The translations under genes and the position numbers were made by a program. From Pseudoalteromonas sp. 0303 (GTDB taxonomy: Bacteria > Pseudomonadota > Gammaproteobacteria > Enterobacterales > Alteromonadaceae), in contig NZ_JABVXF010000001.1 of NCBI RefSeq assembly GCF_013349995.1, forward strand, positions 62,001-126,000: a stretch of 64,000 nucleotides of DNA, read 5' to 3'. The notes below the pieces were generated by a model that saw only the letters and a list, made by a program, of their open reading frames with translations, did no database searches and was not told the origin of the DNA. Shown piece by piece: positions 28,658 through 36,671 of this stretch (its first letter is position 1; every line of letters starts with the position of its first letter).

Positions 28658-30656
28658 ATTTGTAGAATCTATAGCCTTTAATTTTATATACTGGCTTGAG
28701 TAGTGATTCTAAGAGAGAGTTAGTACACAGTGATGGTTTTGTTTCCAATAACATACCTAACTTTAAATTAAACGACTTTTGTTTTTTATAATCATCAAAT
28801 GTGTCATCGATATAGTCAATTTTATTGAGAAGTAGGGGGCGTTTTTCTTCGATTACATAATCAAAAAAATCAACGTCTTGCTCTGCCATTTTTATTTTTA
28901 CGCGCTCTTTTAACTGTGGAAGAGGTGAGTCATAAAACCCTTCATAACCAAGTAGTGTTACCTTACCTGAATGTATGTGAATTTTAATAAGCTGAATATC
29001 ATCAAGCTCACCATACATTTGTAGGGCCGCGCCAATATATACGCGTAGCACAATTGGTAATAAGGTAATAAAGTCTTTGTGTAGCGTTAGCGCATGAGGC
29101 TGGCCGTTTTCAAAATCGACTTTACCTGCTGGTAATAGTTTTTCGGCTTCTAAACACAATGATTCAATCAGAGTGCTGTCTGCTATTTGAAAGAGCAGTT
29201 CAGTGGCTTGGTTTTGTGCAATTTTATACGTATCGAAGAAGGCTTTTATATCACGCTTTAAGTCTTCTGGTTGTTGAGTGTATGGTTTTCGCTTTTCAAA
29301 CATGGCAAGTGCGAAGTAAAGGAGTAAATCTTCTTTTCGCATGGTTTCGGCTGTTTTGAGTTCATCTTCTTCGAACCACTTCAAAACAAGTTGTAGTGCT
29401 TTTTTGTTAGAGCCAATAACTTTTTTTATTTTATCACTTTGCGCAAATTCATCGTTAGCAGGACAGCGGCCAAGCGTTAAGCATGTAAGCCAAAACGATT
29501 CAAAAAGTTGCTGGTGTTGCGTGAATAAAATTCGTGCTTGCTCTTCATTTACAGGTTCTGGTGCTGTTAGATGCTGCCACTTATAAGTACGTTTATGGCG
29601 GTTTTGTAAAAAGTGTTGTTCGAGCTGCTTATCTTTAAATATGTAATAAATACCAGGGGCGACAGCAATCGCGTTTTCGTCAACGCTCATTTCTATAAAT
29701 GCTTTTAATTCTGCTTGTGTGTAGTACTTTTGAAAAGTATTACGGCTTGTGATTACGCCATCTTTGTAAGGCTGAAATTGACTAACTAACGATTCATTAC
29801 CAAGCATTGCTGACACAACAAGCAGCTTTTGTGAAAGCTCCCAGGCGCCTACTAGCGCTTCTATTCGTTCATCGCGGTCCTCTATTACATTGATCACAAA
29901 GCCGATATTAACAATGTCAGAAATAACTTTATCTGCATCAGGACGGTAGTTTAAATCCCAACCTAGAGCATCAATACCATGTGCTTCAAGTTCTCGTAAG
30001 TCATCCCCTCGGCCACAACCATAATCAAAAATAGAGTAATCACCATTTAAAAAGCCATTTTTAGCTAATGTTTTTAAAGGAGCTGATAGCTCATGGCGAA
30101 CAATCGCAGTTAAATGTCTGTCTATGGTTTTATCATCATCAGGGCTACGAAACAAACGCCCATCAACGAGTTCATACCCTTTTTTAGCAATCAAACGTTC
30201 CCATGAGCCTTTAAAGCCGATCATACGTGTGTTTTCGTATAAGCCAGCTTGTTCACCTTCAGCAGTTAAGTCACAAAATAATTGGTAGTGCTTACTACTT
30301 GGTGAAACCATAGTTTCTTTTCGATGCAAAATAGGCGGGTTATCGCTGTTATCGTACTTAGTTACCTTATGAGACAGCTTTGCTAAATCTACTGTAACGC
30401 TTTGTTTAAGTGCTGGGTAAGAGTCTTCATAAAAAGAAGGGTAACTTAAAAGCGAAAGCCTAAAGTCGTTTTTAAATAGCTTTATAAGATCGTAATCGGC
30501 TTCATCTACTTTAAGGGCTTGAGCAACAACTTTAATAAATTTGACTAATTCAACAGGCGCCTCAGTAAATGCATCTTTGTGAAAATAAATGGCATCAGGT
30601 AGCTTTTTAGCTGTTTTTACTTTTTTTACAAGTTGCTTAAATTGCTCTGCGTTCAT
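28656..30656 (-). CDS. DNA phosphorothioation-associated putative methyltransferase
   Basis: This 666-aa protein has a SAM-binding motif IFDYGCGRGDD (209-219) followed by an acidic strand (GWDLNYRPD) typical of class I methyltransferases. The N-terminal region (about 1-200) and C-terminal 300 residues have no motif I recognise. The overall sequence matches my memory of the family annotated as Dnd-related putative methyltransferase, found beside Dnd/Ssp systems. It follows the PD-(D/E)XK-like gene by three bases. The target of methylation is unknown. Confidence 0.8.
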   Translation of the reverse strand: MNAEQFKQLVKKVKTAKKLPDAIYFHKDAFTEAPVELVKFIKVVAQALKVDEADYDLIKLFKNDFRLSLLSYPSFYEDSYPALKQSVTVDLAKLSHKVTKYDNSDNPPILHRKETMVSPSSKHYQLFCDLTAEGEQAGLYENTRMIGFKGSWERLIAKKGYELVDGRLFRSPDDDKTIDRHLTAIVRHELSAPLKTLAKNGFLNGDYSIFDYGCGRGDDLRELEAHGIDALGWDLNYRPDADKVISDIVNIGFVINVIEDRDERIEALVGAWELSQKLLVVSAMLGNESLVSQFQPYKDGVITSRNTFQKYYTQAELKAFIEMSVDENAIAVAPGIYYIFKDKQLEQHFLQNRHKRTYKWQHLTAPEPVNEEQARILFTQHQQLFESFWLTCLTLGRCPANDEFAQSDKIKKVIGSNKKALQLVLKWFEEDELKTAETMRKEDLLLYFALAMFEKRKPYTQQPEDLKRDIKAFFDTYKIAQNQATELLFQIADSTLIESLCLEAEKLLPAGKVDFENGQPHALTLHKDFITLLPIVLRVYIGAALQMYGELDDIQLIKIHIHSGKVTLLGYEGFYDSPLPQLKERVKIKMAEQDVDFFDYVIEEKRPLLLNKIDYIDDTFDDYKKQKSFNLKLGMLLETKPSLCTNSLLESLLKPVYKIKGYRFYK

Positions 30657-30659
30657 AAA

Positions 30660-31496
30660 TTAATAATTTGCTAAATGAAGCGCCTGCACTTTACAGGGGC
30701 TAAGTGTATCCAGACTATATAACTCATCTTGTTGATTTACAATGCAAGGGCATTCAGCGATAAAAAAATCAATACCGTTAGGTGTTTTTATGCTCCGTAA
30801 ATATACAGGCACAATTGGCATAGAAGAGGGAAGTTTTTGCAAAAGACTCAAGCTTGGGTAAAGCAATTTATGCTTAGCTAAAGAATCAAATTTATCGCCA
30901 TGCTTTGCTTCAATGACAAACAAGTGCTCTTTACCATTTCGCTTAGCAACAAAAACAGCATCGATCTCAACTTGGCCATTTATATGTTCAAGAACAACCT
31001 TTTCGTTCGCGAGTGGCTTAAAGTTAAACGTGAATGTGCTTTGTCCTGTTGCTGGTACAACTATTGTTTTATCCTCTTCTAGATTAAGCGCTTCAGCCAT
31101 TAACCCAGATGCTATAGCTAGATTTACAACTGAGGTTTCAGTTACTTTAGGCAGGAGTTGAAAAGCAAATAAGCTGCGAATTGAAACATTAGGTAAAAAT
31201 AGCTCTGGCTGTAATTGATTAAAGAGAGATACATCGTCAAAAAAGAAAGCCTTTACATCATCTGTTTTCACTAGCGAAAAGTAAGTTTGATTCGAAGCAG
31301 GCCGAGAACCAAGCCTCAACACCATTGCATTTTGATCTCTTAAAATTTTTGGTAATTTCCTTAGTGAATCAATAGATATGGAAGCTGCGGTGTTCGCTTT
31401 TAAATTATTAGCGTTCACATAGTCTTGGAAGCCTTGAGGAATAGATACTTTTTGTTCTTTGGCTTGCATTTCTTGCAGCAAATCGTGAAATATCAC
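30660..31496 (-). CDS. Putative PD-(D/E)XK nuclease-like protein, phosphorothioation locus
   Basis: The core motif is readable: VEIDAVF (Asp179) and LFVIEAKHG (Glu196, Lys198), the usual D...ExK arrangement on adjacent strands. The N-terminal 150 residues are of unknown fold. The start is GTG 31496, placed directly after the TAA of the 51-aa gene, so translation is coupled. With the downstream methyltransferase it could form a restriction-modification-like pair that cooperates with the PT system. Nuclease activity is inferred only from the motif. Confidence 0.7.
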   Translation of the reverse strand: MIFHDLLQEMQAKEQKVSIPQGFQDYVNANNLKANTAASISIDSLRKLPKILRDQNAMVLRLGSRPASNQTYFSLVKTDDVKAFFFDDVSLFNQLQPELFLPNVSIRSLFAFQLLPKVTETSVVNLAIASGLMAEALNLEEDKTIVVPATGQSTFTFNFKPLANEKVVLEHINGQVEIDAVFVAKRNGKEHLFVIEAKHGDKFDSLAKHKLLYPSLSLLQKLPSSMPIVPVYLRSIKTPNGIDFFIAECPCIVNQQDELYSLDTLSPCKVQALHLANY

Positions 31497-31652
31497 TTAT
31501 TGATCCTTAATTTCAAAGTAATAAAAGTAAGCGCGACCGTGCTTTTCAAACTTAAGCAATCCTCTCTCACGGCGATGCATAAGCTCACAACCTGAGAGCT
31601 TTAAGTATTTCATCGTTTCTTTACTGCTAAGCCAAATACCTTTTTGATTCAT
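31497..31652 (-). CDS. Small HTH (excisionase/MerR-like) DNA-binding protein, 51 aa
   Basis: This short ORF (MNQKGIWLSSKETMKYL start) contains the HTH_17/excisionase pattern: WLSSKETMKYLKLS, then a recognition helix with HRRERGLL and a wing (FEKHGRAYFYY). Its TAA is immediately followed by the GTG of the PD-(D/E)XK-like gene, indicating one operon. It may regulate the unit or load the downstream proteins onto DNA. Confidence 0.7.
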   Translation of the reverse strand: MNQKGIWLSSKETMKYLKLSGCELMHRRERGLLKFEKHGRAYFYYFEIKDQ

Positions 31653-31684
31653 CTTGATAATATCTATTCCCGAATATAAATATC

Positions 31685-32334
31685 TTATTTGTTAATTAAA
31701 GGGTAGTGTGCGTCGCCCCATAATTCATAAGGGTTATCCATCATTATATCGATGATGTATGGAATCAGTTGCGATAAAAACTGTACAGCATCTTTGAGTT
31801 GCTCTCTATTAGCGCTGCTGTTCCAAGTAGCTCCCCCATGTATCAATTGATTTCTTAGAGTATAGAGTCGCTGTAATACGATGGAGGTTAACTTTGCCGT
31901 TTCTTCATTTGCCAAAGCATAGTTAGCTGCTCGTTTGGCATCACTAAAACGCTGAGCATATTCCTGCTCTGTAAGTTGTTTATTATTTAGTTGCCAAAAA
32001 GGTTGAAAAACAAATTTATTACTTAACAAAACTCGAATGCTGTTTGGAAACTCATTCCAAAGTAGGTTATAAATCCTGCTATTCGAGTCAAGTTTATCTA
32101 GTTTTTCTAAGAAATGGCTGAATGCTGGGTTTCATTGAAACTTAAGCACTCTGTATCTTGTGCATATGCTGCATTAAAAGAAACCCATAAAAATAAAAAC
32201 TGGCAGTCTAAATCTTGATTACATTGTTCTGATTTATCTAACCAGCTAAGTGCTCTATGCACTCTTAAAGCTAATCCTTCAGGAAAGTTGTCTCGTAGTT
32301 TACGTTGTTTTTCTTTTAGTTCTTTGTGAAGCAT
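31685..32334 (-). pseudogene. Frameshifted HEPN-domain protein
   Basis: Two minus-strand frames together make one protein. The N-terminal part (32334 to about 32125, starting MLHKELKEKQRKLRD) ends with an early stop at 32107-32109. The second frame continues from about 32126 with FSHFLEKLDKLDSNSRIY and on to NNLLWNEF-type sequence and the HEPN motif RNQLIHGG (R-x4-H). A single missing base near 32120-32130 in the CCCAGCATTC stretch explains the break. HEPN proteins are often toxin RNases in defence islands. It could also be a sequencing error. Confidence 0.7.
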
Positions 32335-32404
32335 GTTTAGTCTTAAAATCCTTTTTAATAAGACTAACTTACTGCTAAATGACTGTAAAATCTACAGGCT
32401 GTGT

Positions 32405-32593
32405 TTATTTTTCGTCGTCTCTTTTGAGTATTTTCTCATTTATCCAATCTTCTACTTCACTTTCCACCCAAGCTACAGAGTTGCCACCTAGCTCCACTTT
32501 CATAGGGAATCCACCAGCAGCCATAAAACGGTATACCGTTGCGCGGCTTAGGCCTGTCATGTGTAAAACTTCTTTTAATTTGATTAAACGCAT
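32405..32593 (-). CDS. AlpA-family transcriptional regulator
   Basis: A 62-aa protein with the AlpA/MerR-type helix-turn-helix: MRLIKLKEVLHMTGLSRATV followed by YRFMAAGGFP and the tail VESEVEDWINEK. AlpA proteins activate integrase or excisionase genes in P4-like islands. It is divergent from the radC gene. Confidence 0.9.
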   Translation of the reverse strand: MRLIKLKEVLHMTGLSRATVYRFMAAGGFPMKVELGGNSVAWVESEVEDWINEKILKRDDEK

Positions 32594-32716
32594 GGATTTT
32601 CTCCGGTTAGTTATTAGTTCATAACATTTCCGGAGCTCGTATTTTTTTATGCCCTAAAACTAAAATTTTATAGCTATACATCATCTACTTGCATTCACCA
32701 CAATGGAGACAAAAAA

Positions 32717-33190
32717 ATGCAAGAGAAAAAACCTTTGTATGAGTTTCAGCACCCTGTCGATGATGAACAAATTCTTGAGGCAGCAGCATACATTATTGCT
32801 CAGAAGCAGTTTCGTGATGGTGTATTAAATTGCCCGAGCGATTGCGAAAGCTACCTGAGACATAAGTTGGCATTACATGAATACGAAGTGTTCGCGGTAA
32901 TGTTTTTAGATAGTCAAAACCGCGTTATCGCTTTTAAAGAGCTTTTCAGGGGAACCATTAATGCGGCGAGCGTTTATCCTCGAGAAGTTGTAAAAGAAGT
33001 TTTGTCGTTAAATGCAGCTTCAGTCATTTTGTCTCATAACCATCCTTCTGGTGTTGCTACACCATCCCAAGCAGACAAATTAATCACAAACAAGCTGCGC
33101 GATGCATTAAATCTAATAGATGTCTCTGTTCTTGATCACATCATAATCGGTGAAACAAGTTATTCATTTGCTGAGCATGGCTTAATTTAA
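32717..33190 (+). CDS. RadC-family JAB domain protein
   Basis: A 157-aa RadC-like protein with the JAMM metal motif SHNHPSG (His107, His109) and Asp120. It lacks the N-terminal helix-hairpin-helix domain of full-length RadC, as is typical of the short copies carried by genomic islands. Function is not established. It has its own upstream AGGAGAC-like site (GGAGACAAAAAA) before the ATG. Confidence 0.9.
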   Translation: MQEKKPLYEFQHPVDDEQILEAAAYIIAQKQFRDGVLNCPSDCESYLRHKLALHEYEVFAVMFLDSQNRVIAFKELFRGTINAASVYPREVVKEVLSLNAASVILSHNHPSGVATPSQADKLITNKLRDALNLIDVSVLDHIIIGETSYSFAEHGLI

Positions 33191-33204
33191 AAGGAGACTG
33201 AGTA

Positions 33205-33624
33205 ATGGCAATCAAAATAGAGCAAATAAAAGGCTTAAAAGTGCCAAACACTTTTATTGAAATAGTTAGTAAGGAGATTGCATTTAGTGAGTGTTTTAGT
33301 GACAAAGCGAAGTCGTTAACGCTCAACTTTAAAGATCCTGAATACGGGCCAGAAGCAGGGGGCTTTCATCCAGTTGAAGTGCGATTAGAAAAGCATACTA
33401 ACAATTGGCAATTCGAATATATTACTGATTTTTCTTACCAGGGAAATGTTTACCCTGAATTGGTTAAAGAAATTGATATTTGCTTTTCTAGCAAGCGAGT
33501 TTTTCATTTGCTTGTCGGCTGGTTGAACCATAATGAAGCAAATGAACTTTTTGCTTTATTTATTTCAAACTTTGTTGAGTATTACCGCACTGGCTGTTAT
33601 CAGGTATCAATAACTTGTGACTAG
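33205..33624 (+). CDS. DUF2787 family protein
   Basis: This 139-aa protein shows the family pattern FKDPEYGPEAGGFHPVEVRL and ITDFSYQG, then DICFSSKRVFH (about 90). Family members are frequent next to radC and alpA in Vibrio, Shewanella and Pseudoalteromonas islands and have no known function. AAAAGGAGACTGAGTAATG gives a strong ribosome-binding site. Confidence 0.85.
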   Translation: MAIKIEQIKGLKVPNTFIEIVSKEIAFSECFSDKAKSLTLNFKDPEYGPEAGGFHPVEVRLEKHTNNWQFEYITDFSYQGNVYPELVKEIDICFSSKRVFHLLVGWLNHNEANELFALFISNFVEYYRTGCYQVSITCD

Positions 33625-33632
33625 GAGGGAGT

Positions 33633-34193
33633 ATGTCTGAAGTCCAGGCAGTTAAAGATCTAGATACGGTTAAGTTAATAAGCTATTTACTTGAGAAGCG
33701 TAGCTCTAAGCAGATGAGTGATGTTTGGAATATCGGTTTAAATTTAGCTCTGAGAATATCTGATCTGTTATCAGTTAAATTTACAGATATACAAAATGAT
33801 CGGCTACTCATTTTTGAAAGTAAGACAGGCAAGCTTGCCGAGATTAAGCTAAATAACAAGGCATTGAGCTTTATAAATGAGATCCGCTCAACTCATCCTA
33901 CTCACGTCTACCTTTTTCAGTCTTACCGTAATCAGCAAGCTAAATACTCTAAACCTAGACCATTATCACGAAGGGCTGTTACAAGGGCATTTGCCCTTGT
34001 AGGCGAAGAACTGAACATTAAATTAGGCACGCATTCAATGCGTAAAACACGTGGGTATCACCTTTACCATAAAACGCATGATATAGCGCGGGTAATGAAA
34101 ATGCTTCGCCATAGCTCCGAGGCAACGACACTTCGCTACATTGGCATAACACAGGAGGAAATAGATAAAGATTTTGAAGAGTTAGAGCTATAG
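33633..34193 (+). CDS. Small tyrosine recombinase (catalytic domain only)
   Basis: At 186 aa this protein has only the catalytic domain. Arg41 (LALRISDLL), His134/Arg137 (THSMRKTR), His160 (LRHSS) and nucleophile Tyr169 (LRYIG) are all present, so it may be active. It lacks the N-terminal core-binding domain. An AGGAGGGAG site precedes the start. It is separate from the island's P4-type integrase and could mediate another recombination event or an inversion. Confidence 0.85.
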   Translation: MSEVQAVKDLDTVKLISYLLEKRSSKQMSDVWNIGLNLALRISDLLSVKFTDIQNDRLLIFESKTGKLAEIKLNNKALSFINEIRSTHPTHVYLFQSYRNQQAKYSKPRPLSRRAVTRAFALVGEELNIKLGTHSMRKTRGYHLYHKTHDIARVMKMLRHSSEATTLRYIGITQEEIDKDFEELEL

Positions 34194-34238
34194 CAGGGTA
34201 GTGCATTAGGTGCTACTTTCAATTTAATAGGAGGCATT

Positions 34239-34478
34239 ATGTCTTTAAATAAAGCCGTAACGTGTGGACTCGTTGGCAATGAGTTATCAAAACAGATTAC
34301 GGGTAAATGTGAGGCCAGTATTGGTCGTACAGCCGTCGCTGTTGGCTCTGGAGCCGCAGCTGGGGCGATTACATCAGGTGCGATCATCATTGGGGCTGGT
34401 ACAGTCTCTGCACCTGTTACAGTTCCATTGGCGGTTGCTGGTGGCGTAATCGCTGGCATTGCTAGTTTATTTGACTAG
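34239..34478 (+). CDS. Small Gly/Ala-rich hydrophobic membrane protein, 79 aa
   Basis: The start is preceded by a perfect TAGGAGG. The N-terminal 30 residues are polar (MSLNKAVTCGLVGNELSK). Two Gly/Ala/Val-rich hydrophobic segments follow (about 32-50 and 54-76), resembling a two-helix hairpin. I recognise no family; small holin-like or bacteriocin-like peptides look similar. A terminator ends the unit. Confidence 0.6.
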   Translation: MSLNKAVTCGLVGNELSKQITGKCEASIGRTAVAVGSGAAAGAITSGAIIIGAGTVSAPVTVPLAVAGGVIAGIASLFD

Positions 34479-34488
34479 TAACAAACGA

Positions 34489-34520
34489 AGAACGCATTTT
34501 TATGAGTGCGTTCTTTTTTT
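34489..34520 (+). terminator. Terminator after the small membrane protein gene
   Basis: An 8-bp stem AGAACGCA/TGCGTTCT is followed by seven T residues. Confidence 0.88.
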
Positions 34521-34570
34521 GTTTTTGATTGTATTTTTAGCTTCTCGTAATGCTATTTTGGGAACTTGCC

Positions 34571-34591
34571 AGCCCTTATATAATAAGGGCT
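34571..34591. repeat. Perfect 9-bp-arm palindrome near the HUH-like gene
   Basis: AGCCCTTAT and ATAAGGGCT flank an ATA loop. No T-run follows on either strand, so it is not a typical terminator. It lies 78 bp beyond the stop of the Gp2-like gene. A replication or nicking hairpin is possible but only inferred. Confidence 0.5.
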
Positions 34592-34668
34592 TGAGCTTAT
34601 TTAGCTAGTTGAAGGTCTCAAAACCTCGTTAAAACGAATTATGAGAAGCACAGGTATTAATTAAAATA

Positions 34669-35334
34669 TCACCTCTGACTATAACCAAAACACCGCTGTC
34701 CTAATCCGTATTGCTTAGTATTAAGCTTAGTGAAGTAACTCAGGCGATAAAATAGAGCATGGAAGTCTTGAGTAAAATTAGGGTTATTAGCGTCAAGGTA
34801 GTAATGAGCATTTTGAGGCAAATGAACTAATCGCATCGTTTCATCCAGCGGTAAGTGCAACGCACTTGCCCAAGCCTTAACAATTCGAGTAAACAGATTA
34901 TCGCTCTCTTCATTTATTTTACCCGTACAGTGATATCGGTCCTTGTTAAAAAATAGAACAAGATGATAATGCTGATGATGAGCAGTGCTCTGTTCTCTTG
35001 CCCAAATATACCTAACATTGCAAGGGTGTGGTGTTCTACCTTCACGAGTTTTACGAGCTTTACGTTTTGTATCAGCTTTAATCTGCGCCCCAAGAGAAGC
35101 AATAAACCGCTTAATAACTTTATTGCTATCTAAATCAATTGTATTTGAGTAAGCAGGTAGCCTTAAATCAATTCTCACAGCAAACGTTCTTTTATGCTCA
35201 GCACATGCAGCAAGCATGACTTTCTCACTAGCATCTAAGTAGGGAATAACTAAAGGCTGATTTACTCTAGCGAGTGTTTGATATTGCTTGTAAGTAGAGT
35301 TAGTAGTTACTGAGTATTGTGTTTGATTATTCAT
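34669..35334 (-). CDS. Inovirus Gp2 / YagK-YfjJ C-terminal family, HUH-like protein
   Basis: A 221-aa protein with an HUH-like His-x-His motif (HHQHYHLVLFFN; His122, His124) and a YxxK motif (YFTK; Tyr200, Lys203). This is the pattern of rolling-circle replication initiators and relaxases. The family call (Inovirus Gp2, YagK/YfjJ C-terminal) is from memory. It may start replication of the excised element or of a phage satellite. No partner rep genes are visible. Confidence 0.78.
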   Translation of the reverse strand: MNNQTQYSVTTNSTYKQYQTLARVNQPLVIPYLDASEKVMLAACAEHKRTFAVRIDLRLPAYSNTIDLDSNKVIKRFIASLGAQIKADTKRKARKTREGRTPHPCNVRYIWAREQSTAHHQHYHLVLFFNKDRYHCTGKINEESDNLFTRIVKAWASALHLPLDETMRLVHLPQNAHYYLDANNPNFTQDFHALFYRLSYFTKLNTKQYGLGQRCFGYSQR

Positions 35335-35588
35335 CTTCTTTGTCCTGAAAGTATGGGTTCATATCAGGTGGATGAATCGTATTTTTTTAATTTGTGTTTG
35401 CTGTGATAATTCCTTCGTTACTAGTAACTCTAATAAATACTACCAAACCGAAATTTTCACTAACAGAACCACCTTAATTTGTGATGGTTAAATACAGAAA
35501 TGCATTACTGATAAGTTGTTCAGTGTATTTAGAATTACTCTGAAGTTATATGTGCTTTTGCTAGGCTTATTGTTTTAATTACAAGTAG

Positions 35589-36656
35589 CCCCGAATTTAG
35601 ATAATAAGTCCACCACTCATGGTTAAACGGTGAGAAGAGATCAACTGCCTGTTGGTGGTACTCTATCGTCGCCAAACAAACAGAAGCATTTACCATGAGT
35701 TACAAGCAGTGATCGCAGGACAAAGATACCAGATAGAAGCCTACTTACGCGAGGGCTTTAGTTATCGTGAGATAGGCAAACGCCTGAAAGTCAGTCATAG
35801 CACCATTAGCCGAGAAATCAGACGAAATAGGATCCGGGAAAATCACTATCTACCCGAAGTCGCCCAAGCAAAGACACTCAAAAGGCGCGTTCAGCCGCAA
35901 AGTGGTGTCTATCTAAGCTGACCATCACCTTTGTTGAGTTCGGATTAAAACAAAAGTGGAGCCCCGAGCAAATTGCAGGCGTGGGCCGGGTTATTGGGCT
36001 TTCAGTGAGTCATGCGTGGATTTACGATTATGTGCAACGGGATAAACTGAGTGGCGGCAAGTTGTTTAGGCACTTACGACAAGGCCATCGACGATATCGC
36101 AAAGGTCGTCGTGCGAAGCGTGTCATAATCCCGAACCGGGTGGGCATTGAGCACCGCCCAGCGATTGTTGACAAGAAAAGACGGTTCGGTGACTGGGAAG
36201 CCGATACCGTACTGGGTAAGCATGGAACGGGTGCCATAGTCAGCCTAGTTGAACGCCAAAGCAAGCTTTATTTAATACGCAAAGAGCGCGGCAGACGTAA
36301 GCAGAGCCATGATAGGCATGCTGTGGCGATATCGCCGTCATGTGCATACGATAACCGCTGATAATGGCAGCGAGTTCTGTGACCACGAGCTAGTTGCAGA
36401 TAAGCTCAACACTGATATTTATTTTGCGAATCCGTATTCCTCATGGGAGCGCGGATTGAATGAAAACTTCAACGGTTTACTGCGCCAGTACATACGCAAA
36501 GGCACGGATTTAAGAACGGTAAGGGATAAGCAGGTTGCCGATGTAGAACGTGCGCTAAACGCCAGACCTAGAAAGTGCCTAGGTTACAAACAGCCTGTCG
36601 TTGTGTTTAACGAATTACGCAATGCGGCCTAATTTAGCGAGTGGTGCACTTCGGGG
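35589..36656 (+). mobile_element. IS30-family insertion sequence, degenerate
   Basis: Ends carry imperfect inverted repeats: CCCCGAA with CACCACTC at the left (35589-35619), and GAGTGGTGCACTTCGGGG at the right (36639-36656). The left end has about 12 extra bases (TTTAGATAATAA) between the two blocks. The transposase between them is broken by two frameshifts, so the copy is inactive. Target duplications are not clear. Confidence 0.7.
35652..36632 (+). pseudogene. IS30-family transposase, two frameshifts
   Basis: The N-terminal HTH region (REGFSYREIGKRLKVSHSTI, 35652-35921) is in frame 1. Near 35910 the frame shifts and VEFGLKQKWSPEQIAG and WEADTVLGKHG (DDE domain, 35925-36300) follow. Near 36298 it shifts again to ITADNGSEFCDHE and FANPYSSWERGLNENFNG (to 36632). 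The assembled order matches IS30 transposases, including the D, D and E catalytic blocks. Confidence 0.85.
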
Positions 36657-36671
36657 TTGAATTCGCGGCTA

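Noticed and set aside
34136..34459. 107-aa minus-strand ORF opposite the 79-aa gene
   Set aside because: Pro/Ala-rich shadow of the Gly/Ala-rich gene, which has the strong ribosome site and terminator on the other strand.
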